Positions 25,246 through 34,109 of a DNA stretch of 64,000 nt are shown piece after piece. Location: assembly GCF_017874715.1 (NCBI RefSeq), contig NZ_JAGGLR010000028.1, positions 62,001 to 126,000 on the forward strand, in the 5' to 3' direction. Position 1 is the stretch's first letter; each line of letters opens with the position of its first letter. A program made the translations under genes and the position numbers. This DNA comes from Streptomyces iranensis. GTDB lineage: Bacteria > Actinomycetota > Actinomycetes > Streptomycetales > Streptomycetaceae. The notes under the pieces were generated by a model. The model did no database searches and was not told the origin of the DNA. It saw only the letters and a list, made by a program, of their open reading frames with translations.

Positions 25246-25605
25246 GATGTGGCTGGCCGCGTCGAAGACATCCGCCTTGCTGGAGAGGATGTCGCGGACC
25301 AGGTCGATCAGCGCACCGTACGGCGGGTCGATGCCCTCGCCGGAAGCGTGCATATAGGCGACCGCGGTCGCGGCGGCGAACCGCGCGTTGCTCGCCGGGA
25401 GCGGTCTGAGCAGCGCGATGGTGTGCAGCAGGGCCGCGGCCCGCCACGCCGAGTCGGGATCGACGCCCAGGCGGGGCGGGTCGACGCGGTGGCGGGCGAC
25501 GGCCGCGACCAGACCCGAGAAGTCCGAGATGGCCGGCTGTTCCGGCATGACCTCCTCATGGCGCTGCAGCAGCCAGGGGACGTCGATATGCAGCAGCGGG
25601 GCCAT
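25228..25605 (-). CDS. Doc-like (Fic-fold) toxin component
   Basis: 125 residues. The pattern ISDFSGLVAAVARHRV, then SAWRAAALLHTIALLRPLPASNARFAAATAVAYM, resembles Doc toxins of streptomycetes. In the Fic motif HxFxDGNKR, the Asn and Arg remain (in ASNAR) but the catalytic His, the acidic residue and Lys are replaced by Leu or Ala. The family usually kinases or AMPylates a target; this copy may have altered or no catalysis. Start ATG 25605, two bases after the antitoxin stop. Confidence 0.65.
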   Translation of the reverse strand: MAPLLHIDVPWLLQRHEEVMPEQPAISDFSGLVAAVARHRVDPPRLGVDPDSAWRAAALLHTIALLRPLPASNARFAAATAVAYMHASGEGIDPPYGALIDLVRDILSSKADVFDAASHIRSWRI

Positions 25606-25607
25606 GG

Positions 25608-25847
25608 TCAGGCGGCCTGCCCGGGTCGGCGGTGCTCATCGTCGGGGAACGCGTCCGCGAACGCGGCGGCGTTGTCCGCGAAGAACCGCCGGAAGACCTC
25701 GGCACCCTCCTGCAGAGCGCGGTGACGCGCGATGTCGGCCACGGTCGCCTCGCGGACGAGGGCCTTCATGGTGGTACCGCGTTCCTTGGCGATCTGGCGG
25801 AGGTCCTCAAGTTCCCGATCGCTGAATTCCACGTTGAGAGCTGACAT
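25608..25847 (-). CDS. Ribbon-helix-helix antitoxin
   Basis: 79 residues. The N-terminal LNVEFSDRELEDLRQIAKERGTTMKALVREAT is a ribbon-helix-helix or Arc-like DNA-binding unit; the C-terminal FRRFFADNAAAFADAF is a helix likely to bind and block the toxin. Start ATG 25847. It precedes the toxin gene, the order usual for type II systems, in which the antitoxin autorepresses. AGGTAC elements at 25866-25871 and 25910-25915 could be part of its operator. Confidence 0.72.
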   Translation of the reverse strand: MSALNVEFSDRELEDLRQIAKERGTTMKALVREATVADIARHRALQEGAEVFRRFFADNAAAFADAFPDDEHRRPGQAA

Positions 25848-25935
25848 GGGGACACCCTACTCACCAGGTACCCCGTCAGCAATCGCCCCAGCTCAGATCA
25901 TGTTTTTGTAGGTACTTGACAAACCTTTTCAGCCA

Positions 25936-26910
25936 TCAGGGACGGCTGCGGCCGGGGAGGGGACCGCCGTCGGGCCCGATCCTGACGAACGGCTCGCGCA
26001 CCTCACGGTCCATCAGGCTCCGGTACGCGGCGGGGCGGCGGAAGGCGTCTCCCCAGGTCTCCCGGCGCCGGTTGGCGCGCAGCGCGTCGAGGTCGAAGAC
26101 CGCCGGATAGACCCCCTCGGCCTCGCCCGCCTCGACCACCAGGGTGTCCCGCGACCGCCCGTCCACGAAGGCGACGCCGTCGTGGGCGACGGAGTGGCCC
26201 CAGCCGGGACCGGCGTAGTTGGCCATGGCCATGCCGGTCATGTTCTCCACGGCGCGGGAGCGGAACTGGGAGAGCCGGTTGATCTCCAGCTCGCAGGCGT
26301 TCGGGGTGAGGACGATCTCCGCCCCGGCGAGCATCAGGGCGCGGGCACTCTCCGGGAACTCCCGGTCGTAACAGATCATCGCCCCGGTCATCACCTCACC
26401 CACCGCCGTGTCCAGGGCGCACGCCTCGAACCCCTCCCCCGGGGTCAGACCCGCCTCCGGCAGGTCGAAGGCGCAGGTGTGCACCTTGGCGTAGGTCAGC
26501 ACCAGGCGGCCGTGCCGGTCGATGAGGGAGAGGGTGTTGCGCGGCGGTCCGTCCCAGCGCTCCAGATAGGTGAGCGCGATGGCCATCTCGAGCTCGGCGG
26601 CCAGCTCGCGGAAGCGGGTGACGAAGGGCGAGTCGCGGGTGATGGGCTCGCCCAGCCAGACGGGCTCGGGCCACGGCTCGGCCGGGGTGCGGACGCCGTC
26701 CCACAGCGACGGATGGCGGTAGACGTCACCGCCGGCGGGGCCTTCGGGGACGGCGCAGCTGTAGCCGTTGCTCCACATCTCGGGGAAGAGCGCGATATCG
26801 GCGCCGAGCGCCCGCGCCCGGCGGCAGGCCGCCTCGCCGAGGGCGAGGTTCACCGGCAGATCGGGCCCCGGCGGGGCGAGTTGGAGCAGCGCGACGGTGA
26901 GGGTGGTCAT
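25936..26910 (-). CDS. Carbon-nitrogen hydrolase (nitrilase superfamily)
   Basis: 324 residues. The triad is Glu44 in LFPEMWSNGY, Lys142 in TYAKVHTCAF, and Cys180 in AMICYDREFPES. The length and insertions near 50-90 suggest an amidase or N-carbamoyl hydrolase rather than a true nitrilase. It is not closely similar to the other carbon-nitrogen hydrolase at 7781-8593. ATG at 26910 has AAGGAGG upstream. It is divergent from the mannonate-dehydratase-type gene, sharing a 114-bp promoter region. Confidence 0.85.
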   Translation of the reverse strand: MTTLTVALLQLAPPGPDLPVNLALGEAACRRARALGADIALFPEMWSNGYSCAVPEGPAGGDVYRHPSLWDGVRTPAEPWPEPVWLGEPITRDSPFVTRFRELAAELEMAIALTYLERWDGPPRNTLSLIDRHGRLVLTYAKVHTCAFDLPEAGLTPGEGFEACALDTAVGEVMTGAMICYDREFPESARALMLAGAEIVLTPNACELEINRLSQFRSRAVENMTGMAMANYAGPGWGHSVAHDGVAFVDGRSRDTLVVEAGEAEGVYPAVFDLDALRANRRRETWGDAFRRPAAYRSLMDREVREPFVRIGPDGGPLPGRSRP

Positions 26911-27024
26911 GGCGGATGCCTCCTTCGGTACCTGACGCCTCCGGATCCCGGCGGCGGGAAGCGGGTAGAGCTGCCCGTACGGCGTGATCGCCGAAGGGAC
27001 CGGCCACGAGAAATGGGGTATGCG

Positions 27025-28266
27025 GTGAGGATCGAGTCGGCCGAGGTCGTCGTCACCAGTCCGGGACGCAATTTCACCACCCTGCGCATCGTCACCGAGG
27101 ACGGTGTCACGGGTCTGGGGGACGCCACGCTCAACGGCCGTGAGCTGGCCGTCGCCTCGTATCTGCGGGACCACGTGGTGCCGCTGCTGCTCGACCGGGA
27201 CGCCTCGCGCATCGAGGACACCTGGCAGTATCTGTACCGCGGGGCGTACTGGCGGCGCGGGCCGGTGACCATGGCCGCCATCGCGGCCGTCGACACCGCG
27301 CTGTGGGACATCAAGGCCAAGGCGGCCGGGATGCCGCTGTACCAACTGCTGGGCGGGGCGTCGCGCAGCGGGGCGCTGGCCTACGGGCACGCCGCCGGCC
27401 GGGACGTCCCCGAGTTGCTCGACTCCATCCGCGCCCATCTGGAACAGGGCTATCGCGCGATCCGTGTCCAGACCGGCATTCCGGGGCTGGCCTCGGTCTA
27501 CGGCGTGGCCTCCTCCAGCGCGGGCGGCGGGGAGCGCTATGACTACGAACCGGCGCGCCGGGGGGCGGGGCCCCGGGCGCTGCCCGCCGAGGAGAGCTGG
27601 GACACCCGGGCCTATCTGCGCCATCTGCCGACCGTGTTCGAGGCCGTCCGGGCGGAGTTCGGCCCGGAGCTGCCGCTGCTGCACGACGGCCACCACCGGA
27701 TGACACCGATCCAGGCGGCCCGGCTCGGCAAGGCGCTGGAGCCGTACGACCTGTTCTGGCTGGAGGACGCCACGCCCGGCGAGGACCAGGCCGCGCTGCG
27801 GCTGATCCGGCAGCACACCACCACTCCCCTGGCCATCGGCGAGGTCTTCAACCACGTCCACGACTACACCACCCTGCTGAGCGAGCGGCTGATCGACTAC
27901 GTGCGCTCGGCGGTGACCCACACCGGCGGGGTCACCGGGATGCGCAAACTGCTGGACCTGGCCGCGGTCTACGGGATCAAGTCCGGGATGCACGGCCCGA
28001 CCGACATCTCCCCCGTGGGCATGGCCGCGGCGCTCCACCTGGATCTGGCCGTCCACAACTTCGGCATACAGGAGTACATGCCACACACCGCCGACACGCT
28101 GGAGGTCTTCCGCACCTCCTTCCGCTTCGAGGACGGGCTGCTGCACCCCTCCGACGCCCCGGGCCTGGGCGTCGAGCTGGACACGGAGGCCGCCGGGCGA
28201 TTCCCGTACCAGCCCGCGTATCTGCCGGTGAACCGGCTGGCGGACGGCACGGTGCACGACTGGTGA
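27025..28266 (+). CDS. Mannonate dehydratase-type enolase (ManD/RspA family)
   Basis: 413 residues if read from GTG 27025 (MRIESAEVVVTSPGRNF, the usual ManD N-terminus); ATG at 27013 would add four. It is an enolase-superfamily protein with an N-terminal capping domain and a TIM barrel. LLHDGHHRMTPIQAARLGK has Asp where ManD proteins bind magnesium, followed by FWLEDATPGEDQ and IGEVFNH for the second and third ligands, and GMHGPTDISPVGMAA. ManD enzymes dehydrate D-mannonate to 2-keto-3-deoxygluconate; some members are inactive on it. It is followed by an aldo/keto reductase, suggesting a sugar-acid pathway. Confidence 0.85.
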   Translation: MRIESAEVVVTSPGRNFTTLRIVTEDGVTGLGDATLNGRELAVASYLRDHVVPLLLDRDASRIEDTWQYLYRGAYWRRGPVTMAAIAAVDTALWDIKAKAAGMPLYQLLGGASRSGALAYGHAAGRDVPELLDSIRAHLEQGYRAIRVQTGIPGLASVYGVASSSAGGGERYDYEPARRGAGPRALPAEESWDTRAYLRHLPTVFEAVRAEFGPELPLLHDGHHRMTPIQAARLGKALEPYDLFWLEDATPGEDQAALRLIRQHTTTPLAIGEVFNHVHDYTTLLSERLIDYVRSAVTHTGGVTGMRKLLDLAAVYGIKSGMHGPTDISPVGMAAALHLDLAVHNFGIQEYMPHTADTLEVFRTSFRFEDGLLHPSDAPGLGVELDTEAAGRFPYQPAYLPVNRLADGTVHDW

Positions 28267-28311
28267 ACGGAGGTACGGTGAGCCGCGTCGCCGTAAGTGA
28301 GAAGAGGGAGC

Positions 28312-29295
28312 ATGGAGCAGCGTGAGTTCGGCCGGCTCGGCCGGAAGGTCTCGGTCGTGGGCCTGGGCACCTGGCAGCTGGGCGCGGACTGGGGCGAGGT
28401 CGGCGAGAACGACGCCCTGACCGTGCTGGACACGGCCGTCGAAGCGGGCGTGACGTTCTTCGACACCGCCGATGTGTACGGGGACGGGCGCAGCGAGCAG
28501 TTCATCGGGCGGTACCTGAGGTCGCGCCCGGACGCCGGGATCTTCGTGGCCACCAAGATGGGGCGGCGGCTGCCGCAGCTCCCGGAGAACTACACGCTGG
28601 ACAACTTCCGCGCGTGGACCGACCGTTCGCGGGCCAATCTGGGCGTGGACACCCTGGATCTGGTCCAGCTGCACTGCCCGCCGTCCTCGGTGCACTCCTC
28701 GGCCGCGGTCTTCGACGCGCTGGACACGCTGGTGGCCGAGGAGCGGGTGGCGGCGTACGGGGTGAGCGTCGAGACGTGTGCGGAGGCGCTGACGGCGATC
28801 GCGCGTCCGGGCACGGCGAGCGTGCAGATCATCCTCAACCCGTTCCGGCTCAAGCCGCTGGAGGAGGTGGTCCCGGCGGCGCGGGAGGCCGGTGTCGGGA
28901 TCATCGCGCGGGTGCCGCTGGCATCCGGTCTGCTGTCGGGGAAGTACACCAAGGACACCGTCTTCGCCGAGAACGACCACCGCACCTTCAACCGGCACGG
29001 CGAGATGTTCGACCAGGGCGAGACGTTCTCCGGCGTGGGGTTCGAGGAGGGCGTCGAGGCGGCGGTGGAGTTTGCCGGGCTGGCCCCGTCGGGAGCCACC
29101 CCCGCGCAGGCGGCGCTGCGGTGGATCGTCCAGCAGCCGGGCGTGACCTCGGTCATCCCGGGGGCGCGTTCGCCCGAGCAGGCTCGGGCGAACGCGGCCG
29201 CGGCGGGGCTGCCCCCGCTGCCGGGTGCCGCGCTGGAGGCCGTCGGCGAGCTGTACGACCGGCGGATCCGGGCCCAGGTGCACCATCGCTGGTAG
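28312..29295 (+). CDS. Aldo/keto reductase
   Basis: 327 residues, TIM-barrel NADPH oxidoreductase. The tetrad is visible: Asp and Tyr in FFDTADVYGDG, Lys in VATKMG, His in LVQLHCPPS. The cofactor region is ARVPLASGLLSGKY and SVIPGARSPEQARAN. ATG at 28312 has GAGGGAG directly before it. It is 45 bp downstream of the enolase and probably in the same transcript, so it may reduce a keto-sugar of that pathway. Substrate unknown. Confidence 0.87.
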   Translation: MEQREFGRLGRKVSVVGLGTWQLGADWGEVGENDALTVLDTAVEAGVTFFDTADVYGDGRSEQFIGRYLRSRPDAGIFVATKMGRRLPQLPENYTLDNFRAWTDRSRANLGVDTLDLVQLHCPPSSVHSSAAVFDALDTLVAEERVAAYGVSVETCAEALTAIARPGTASVQIILNPFRLKPLEEVVPAAREAGVGIIARVPLASGLLSGKYTKDTVFAENDHRTFNRHGEMFDQGETFSGVGFEEGVEAAVEFAGLAPSGATPAQAALRWIVQQPGVTSVIPGARSPEQARANAAAAGLPPLPGAALEAVGELYDRRIRAQVHHRW

Positions 29296-29311
29296 CGGTG
29301 GCACGCGGGGC

Positions 29312-31258
29312 TCAGAAGCCGGCGTCCGCCGCCCATTGCGCGAGTTCGCGCTGGGCGGCGGCGCGCTGCTCCGCCGAGGGGGCGGCGGTGCCGTCGGCGA
29401 TCAGCGCGTAGTGCAGGGTGCCGGTGGACTCACCGGCCGGGGCGGACAGCACCAGCCGGTTGCCTTCGCTGTCGCCGGGCTCCGCCGCGGTGGCGACGGG
29501 GTGGTCGGCGGTGTGGCCGTGCGCGGTGTACGCGGGCGGGCCGGTGAGGGTGCCCAGATCGGAGACGACGGTGGTCCGGGCGGGGTCGAAGTCGCGGGGC
29601 AGCCGGAGTTCGGTGGGCGCGTCGGTGGCGCCGTCGGAGCGCCACACCAGCATGGAGTAGCGGCCGGAGCCGGTGACCTTGGCGACGTGTCGCAGGCTGG
29701 CGGGGATGCGGTCCCAGCTGAGCGTGGTGGAGCCGTCACGCGCACGGTCCTCGAAGGTGAAGGCGAGGGTGCGGCCCGCGACGGCGCGCGGATAGATCCG
29801 GTCGAGCAGCCGGGCGTCCTGGCGCGGCGCGGCGTTGCCGGAGTCGTCGAGGCGCACGGCCGAGAGATCCTCGTCGTTCCAGGCGTCGCCCTCGGTGAGG
29901 ACCTTCCCGGTGTTGCCGTTCATCGCCTCGTGGTGGCGGCCGTTGTAGATGTCCCACTGCCACTGGGTGGAGGAGAGCACGGCGCCGGAGGCGGCCGGTT
30001 TGGCCCACCAGGAGGCGCCGGGGAGGCGGGAGTCCAGCGCCTGGTACATGCCCTTGACGACGGTGGGGGCCTTGTCGGAGGTGAAGCCGGCCAGCGGATG
30101 GCCGAATTCGCTCATGACGGCGGGCAGGCCGAGGGCGGTGGAGCGGTCGCGCAGGGCGCCGAAGTCGCCCGCGTACTGGCCGTCGGCCGCCTTGCCGGGC
30201 ATGAAGATCCCGGAGATGGCCTTCTGGTCGTAGTAGTGGGTGTTGAAGACGTAGTCGGGGCCGGGTTTTCCGGCGTCGAGGAGTCCGCCCTCCTGGCGCT
30301 GGAAGTCCAGGTTGGAGTTCCAGAACATATTGGGCTCCACGAAGGCGGGCTTGTCCTGCCAGCCCGCGGCGTCCATACGGGCGCGGAACTTCTCGTAGAA
30401 GGGCCAGAGCACGCTCTTCTCCCAGCTGCGGCTGTTCTGGCCGTCGTCGTACGCGCCCGCATACGGCTCGTTGAGCGGGTCGAAGCCGACGACGCGGGTG
30501 AACTGGTCGTCGGTGAGCTGCCGGGCGAGGTAGGCCATGGTCTTCTCGGCGGTGGCCAGGAAGGCGTCCTGGACGCGGACGGTGCCCGCGCCGGTGGTCA
30601 GGGCGCGGTTGCGCCAGAAGTCGCGGGTGGCGTCTCTGACCGCCTGGTTCTGGGTGATGTTCTGGCCCCAGTGGAAGCAGATGCCGCAGGACTCCTTGGG
30701 GTATCCGCCCGCGTCGATGACCCATTTCGGGGCGCCGTCGCCGCTGTACCAGCTGTCCTTGTCGAAGAGATGGCCGGAGTACAGATCCTGGTGGAAGTCG
30801 GGGAAGACCCGGATTCCGGCGTCGAGGAACGCCTTCATCTGCGCGGTGGCCTTCTCCAGATAGCCGGTGTCCACCTGGCCCGGCTCGGGCTCGGCATGAG
30901 CCCAGGAGAGCAGGAACCGCACCGCGTTGGCGCCGGTCAGGTGGCGCATGGCGGCGGCGGATTTCCGGGCGTCGGCGGTGGTGGCGAACGGGAGCCCGCC
31001 GTTCTCCTCCAGTTTGGTCTCGCCGGACACGTTGAAGCCGCGCAGCACGACCTCGCGGCCGTGGCCGTCGGCGAACCGGGTGCCATCCACGGTCACCTGG
31101 TCCGCCGCCCGGCCGTCGAACCAGGGCGCCTCGGCCGCGGCCGCCGGAGTGCCCGGGGCCGCGGCCGCCGCCAGCAGCAGGACGGCCGCCCCGAGCAGCC
31201 GGGTGCGACCCGGTCGGGGGCGGCCGATCCGTATCCCTCGTGTCTCATGAGTCGGCAT
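29312..31258 (-). CDS. Secreted GH5-type glycosidase (endoglycoceramidase-like)
   Basis: 648 residues. Sec signal at 1-42 ending AAAAEA. The catalytic (beta/alpha)8 barrel has VVLRGFNVSG, AVRFLLSW, FPDFHQDLYS, the acid/base Glu in GFDPLNEPY, and the nucleophile Glu in AVMSEFGHP, the GH5 arrangement. A C-terminal beta-sandwich follows (about 515-600). The barrel layout is closest in my judgement to endoglycoceramidase-like GH5 proteins, but the substrate is not certain. Start ATG 31258. An inverted repeat with TTCG and CGAA lies 34-58 bp upstream, in common with other glycosidase genes here. Confidence 0.83.
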   Translation of the reverse strand: MPTHETRGIRIGRPRPGRTRLLGAAVLLLAAAAAPGTPAAAAEAPWFDGRAADQVTVDGTRFADGHGREVVLRGFNVSGETKLEENGGLPFATTADARKSAAAMRHLTGANAVRFLLSWAHAEPEPGQVDTGYLEKATAQMKAFLDAGIRVFPDFHQDLYSGHLFDKDSWYSGDGAPKWVIDAGGYPKESCGICFHWGQNITQNQAVRDATRDFWRNRALTTGAGTVRVQDAFLATAEKTMAYLARQLTDDQFTRVVGFDPLNEPYAGAYDDGQNSRSWEKSVLWPFYEKFRARMDAAGWQDKPAFVEPNMFWNSNLDFQRQEGGLLDAGKPGPDYVFNTHYYDQKAISGIFMPGKAADGQYAGDFGALRDRSTALGLPAVMSEFGHPLAGFTSDKAPTVVKGMYQALDSRLPGASWWAKPAASGAVLSSTQWQWDIYNGRHHEAMNGNTGKVLTEGDAWNDEDLSAVRLDDSGNAAPRQDARLLDRIYPRAVAGRTLAFTFEDRARDGSTTLSWDRIPASLRHVAKVTGSGRYSMLVWRSDGATDAPTELRLPRDFDPARTTVVSDLGTLTGPPAYTAHGHTADHPVATAAEPGDSEGNRLVLSAPAGESTGTLHYALIADGTAAPSAEQRAAAQRELAQWAADAGF

Positions 31259-31291
31259 GGACCTACCGTCCAGTAAACCTGAGGGCTCGTC

Positions 31292-31316
31292 AACTGTTCG
31301 CGCTCGAAGGACAGTT
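31292..31316. promoter_or_regulatory. Inverted repeat upstream of the GH5 gene
   Basis: AACTGT and ACAGTT arms are 13 bp apart, and inside them TTCG-CGCT-CGAA is a second symmetric pair. It lies 34 bp upstream of the start codon. Similar TTCG/CGAA symmetry occurs before the genes at 37740 and 43094, suggesting a shared regulator. Confidence 0.45.
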
Positions 31317-31335
31317 CGACGCCGAGGCGTTGTGG

Positions 31336-32787
31336 TTACCGCTGGAAACCGTGTCCCAGGGCCGCACCGGCCTCCGGCGCCCCGAGGGAGTCCGGCCCGA
31401 AGGAGACGACACCGTCCGTGGTCAGGCCGCCCGTCTGGCCGCGCAGCGCCCAGGCCGCACCGCTGGTGGACTGGGCGCCGTCCTCGTCGGGCGCGCCCAC
31501 GGCCAGGTCGTCCTTGCCGTCGCCGTCGGTGTCGGCGAGCCCGGTCGCCATGGCGAAGTGGTCGCCCGCCTCCGCGACACCGGGGACACCGGCGGTGTCC
31601 TGGGTGAACGCCTGGGCACCGGTGCCGGACAGCCCGCCCCGGCCGCCGTAGAGCTGGACGACGCTGCCCGCCTCCTTGACCGAGTCCAGGCCCTCGTACG
31701 GGATGCCGACGGCGATGTCCGCGTAGCCGTCGCCGTTGACGTCGCCGGAACTCAGCGAGTAGCCGAACTGGTCGCCGTCCTCGTTGACGCCGGGGACGCC
31801 CGCGGTGTTCTGGTCGATGGTCGTGGTGCGGGTGGTGCTCGGCCCCGACGCGGTGCCGTAGAGGACCTTGATCGTGCCGTGGTCGTACGGCAGGTTCTCG
31901 ATGACGTCGCCGGGGACGGTGCGCAGGACCAGATCGCCGTGGCCGTCCTTGTCGACGTCGCCGATGGTCGCGGAGGCGGCGTCGGTGAGGTCGGCGGCCT
32001 TCTGCGACAGGCCCTTGTCGTCGCCCTTGAAGAACAGGCTGGACTCGGACATCTCCTCGAAGGCGTGGGTGGAGACGAGGTCGTCCTTGCCGTCGCCGGT
32101 GATGTCGCCCGCGGTCAGACTGGTCGGCGCGTCGAACCGGCCGGTGTCGGAGAAGGAGCTGCCCGCGTCCTTGCCGTCACGGGTGAACGGGCCGAGGCGG
32201 ACGCGCACTCCGGTCTTCTCGTCGTCCGGGCCCTCGCCGGTGGTGACCAGGTCGACCAGGTCGGCCTGGCCGTCGCCGTTGAAGTCACCGCCCGCGATGA
32301 CGCTGTCGCCCCAGTGGTCGCCGTTTCCGGCGGGCAGCTGGGTGCCGCCGGTCAGCCCGCTCGGGGAGCCCCACAGGACCGTGATGGCCGGGGACTTGCC
32401 GGTCTGGATCGCCAGATCGGTGTAGCCGTCGCCGTCGAGGTCGCGGGCGACGGTGTGGGCCCCGAAGAACGCCGACGCGGCGGGGTCGCCGGGAACGCCC
32501 TCGGTCGCCTGGCTGACGACCTGGCGGTGGGCGGTGTCCGCGCCGGAGGCGGAGCCGTAGACGACGGCGACATAGCCCGCCTCGGCCTTGCCGCCCACCG
32601 CGCCGGCGGGGGCGGAGACGGCGAGGTCGGCGCGTCCGTCCTTGTTGAAGTCGACCTTCGGGGCGGCGGCCGCGGCGGGGCGGGCCCCGGCGGCGCCCGC
32701 GGAGGGTACGGCGAGTAAGGCGGGGGTGGTCACAAGTGCGGCCACCGTCGCGCAGCGCACAACGGTGGTGAGGGAACGGGGGCGCAC
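31336..32787 (-). CDS. Secreted FG-GAP/VCBS repeat (integrin-like propeller) protein
   Basis: 483 residues with a Sec signal (about 1-32, ending GAAGA). At least six repeats follow, each with a calcium loop of the type DFNKDGRADL, DLDGDGYTDL, DFNGDGQADL, DITGDGKDDL, DVDKDGHGDL, DVNGDGYADI and DTDGDGKDDL, giving a seven-bladed beta-propeller. No enzyme motif. Such proteins are secreted or surface adhesion factors. The start is GTG at 32787 with AGGAGGA upstream. It is followed by the GH5 gene in the same direction after 77 bp. Confidence 0.85.
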   Translation of the reverse strand: MRPRSLTTVVRCATVAALVTTPALLAVPSAGAAGARPAAAAAPKVDFNKDGRADLAVSAPAGAVGGKAEAGYVAVVYGSASGADTAHRQVVSQATEGVPGDPAASAFFGAHTVARDLDGDGYTDLAIQTGKSPAITVLWGSPSGLTGGTQLPAGNGDHWGDSVIAGGDFNGDGQADLVDLVTTGEGPDDEKTGVRVRLGPFTRDGKDAGSSFSDTGRFDAPTSLTAGDITGDGKDDLVSTHAFEEMSESSLFFKGDDKGLSQKAADLTDAASATIGDVDKDGHGDLVLRTVPGDVIENLPYDHGTIKVLYGTASGPSTTRTTTIDQNTAGVPGVNEDGDQFGYSLSSGDVNGDGYADIAVGIPYEGLDSVKEAGSVVQLYGGRGGLSGTGAQAFTQDTAGVPGVAEAGDHFAMATGLADTDGDGKDDLAVGAPDEDGAQSTSGAAWALRGQTGGLTTDGVVSFGPDSLGAPEAGAALGHGFQR

Positions 32788-32883
32788 ACTTCCTCCTGCT
32801 CGTTGATGAGCGTTTACCTCATGTACACCCAGCAGGACCCGTGACTCCGCCTCAGGGTTGCACGGCCGATTCCAGGGTTTTCC

Positions 32884-33960
32884 CTAGTCCGTCTCGTTCG
32901 CATAGCGGAGCACGCTCATCATGTGCGTCTCGTCGATCTCTTCCTCGGGCGCCGCCACGCACTCGGCCAGCCGTTTGGTGAGGGTGTCGGCGTCGATCCC
33001 GGTGCCGATCATCACCAACTGGGTGGTACGGGGCTCACCGCGCTCCCAGGGCGAGAGCTGGAAGCGGAGGTACGAGCCGACCGCGTGCAGCCCGAACTTC
33101 CACTCCCGGCCCGCGCCCGCGAAGTGGAGGAACCCCTTGGCTCGGTAGAGGCCCACCGGGCGGCTGTCGAGGAAGTCCATCAGCCGGCGCGGATGGAGCG
33201 GCTCGGCCGTGGAGAACTCCACGCTCTCGTAGGCAGCGTGGAGGTGGTCGCCGTGGTCATGGCCGTGGCAGCCGCTGTCGTCCCCGCACCCGGCACCAGA
33301 TGCCTCGTCGGCCCATACGTCGGCGAACGAGAGCTGCCGGAAGCCTTCCTCCGTGGTCTCGCGGGGCCGGTGGTCGAAGAGGAGAGCGGGGTCCACACGC
33401 CCGTGCGCGGCGGCCACGACCGGCGCGCCGGGGGCGATCTCCTGGAGGGCCTCCAGCAGACCCCGCCGCTCGCCCTCGGCGACGCGGTCCGTCTTGTTGA
33501 GCACGATGAGGTCCGCGGCGCGGACATGGCGGTCGAGCTCGGGGTGCCGGACGCGGGTGTCCGGGAACTCCGCGGCGTCCACGACCTCCACCAGGCCGCC
33601 GTAGACGATCCGCTCATTGCTGCTGGACAGCAGCGCGCGGATCATGCTCTGCGGCTCGGCGAGGCCGCTGGCCTCGATCACCACGACATCGATGCGCAGC
33701 TCGGGATCGGTGAGCCGCTCGAGCATCTCGTCCATCTCGGTGGCGTCCGCCGCACAGCACAGACAGCCGTTCTCGATCGGGATCATCGAATCGACCTGCC
33801 CAGCGACGGCCAGGGCGTCGATGTTGATCGATCCGAAGTCATTGACGATGACGCCGATCCGGGTGTCCGCGCTGTCCCGCATCAGATGGTTGAGCATCGT
33901 CGTCTTGCCGGAGCCCAGAAAACCCGTGACGAGAATGACCGGAATCCGTTGTGTGGCCAA
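32884..33960 (-). CDS. COG0523/CobW-family GTPase, metal chaperone type
   Basis: 358 residues. P-loop GFLGSGKTT, then the CxCC metal motif in ENGCLCC, EASGLAEP, and NKTD as the GTP-base motif. A His/Asp/Cys-rich stretch (CGDDSGCHGHDHGDHLH, about 225-241) precedes the CobW C-terminal domain, indicating zinc or another transition metal as cargo. These proteins move zinc to client enzymes under scarcity. The start is TTG at 33960, with GGAG 10 bases before it. No Zur box was recognised. It stands apart from its neighbours in function. Confidence 0.85.
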   Translation of the reverse strand: MATQRIPVILVTGFLGSGKTTMLNHLMRDSADTRIGVIVNDFGSINIDALAVAGQVDSMIPIENGCLCCAADATEMDEMLERLTDPELRIDVVVIEASGLAEPQSMIRALLSSSNERIVYGGLVEVVDAAEFPDTRVRHPELDRHVRAADLIVLNKTDRVAEGERRGLLEALQEIAPGAPVVAAAHGRVDPALLFDHRPRETTEEGFRQLSFADVWADEASGAGCGDDSGCHGHDHGDHLHAAYESVEFSTAEPLHPRRLMDFLDSRPVGLYRAKGFLHFAGAGREWKFGLHAVGSYLRFQLSPWERGEPRTTQLVMIGTGIDADTLTKRLAECVAAPEEEIDETHMMSVLRYANETD

Positions 33961-34048
33961 GGCTGTGTCTCCGTGCGGCGGTCCGTGGTGATCTCGGGCG
34001 GGCCGCTCATGCTATCCGGCCGCCGACGACCATGTCGCGCACGTGACC

Positions 34049-34079
34049 GAGGCCCGCCACGCCGGGCGCGGCGGGCCTC
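34049..34079 (-). terminator. Hairpin after the aldo/keto reductase gene
   Basis: GAGGCCCGCC and GGCGGGCCTC form a perfect 10-bp stem with an 11-nt loop. It begins 31 bp past the stop of the minus-strand aldo/keto reductase gene. Confidence 0.7.
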
Positions 34080-34109
34080 GGGTCCTTCGTGCTCCCGGGG
34101 CGGGGCCCG

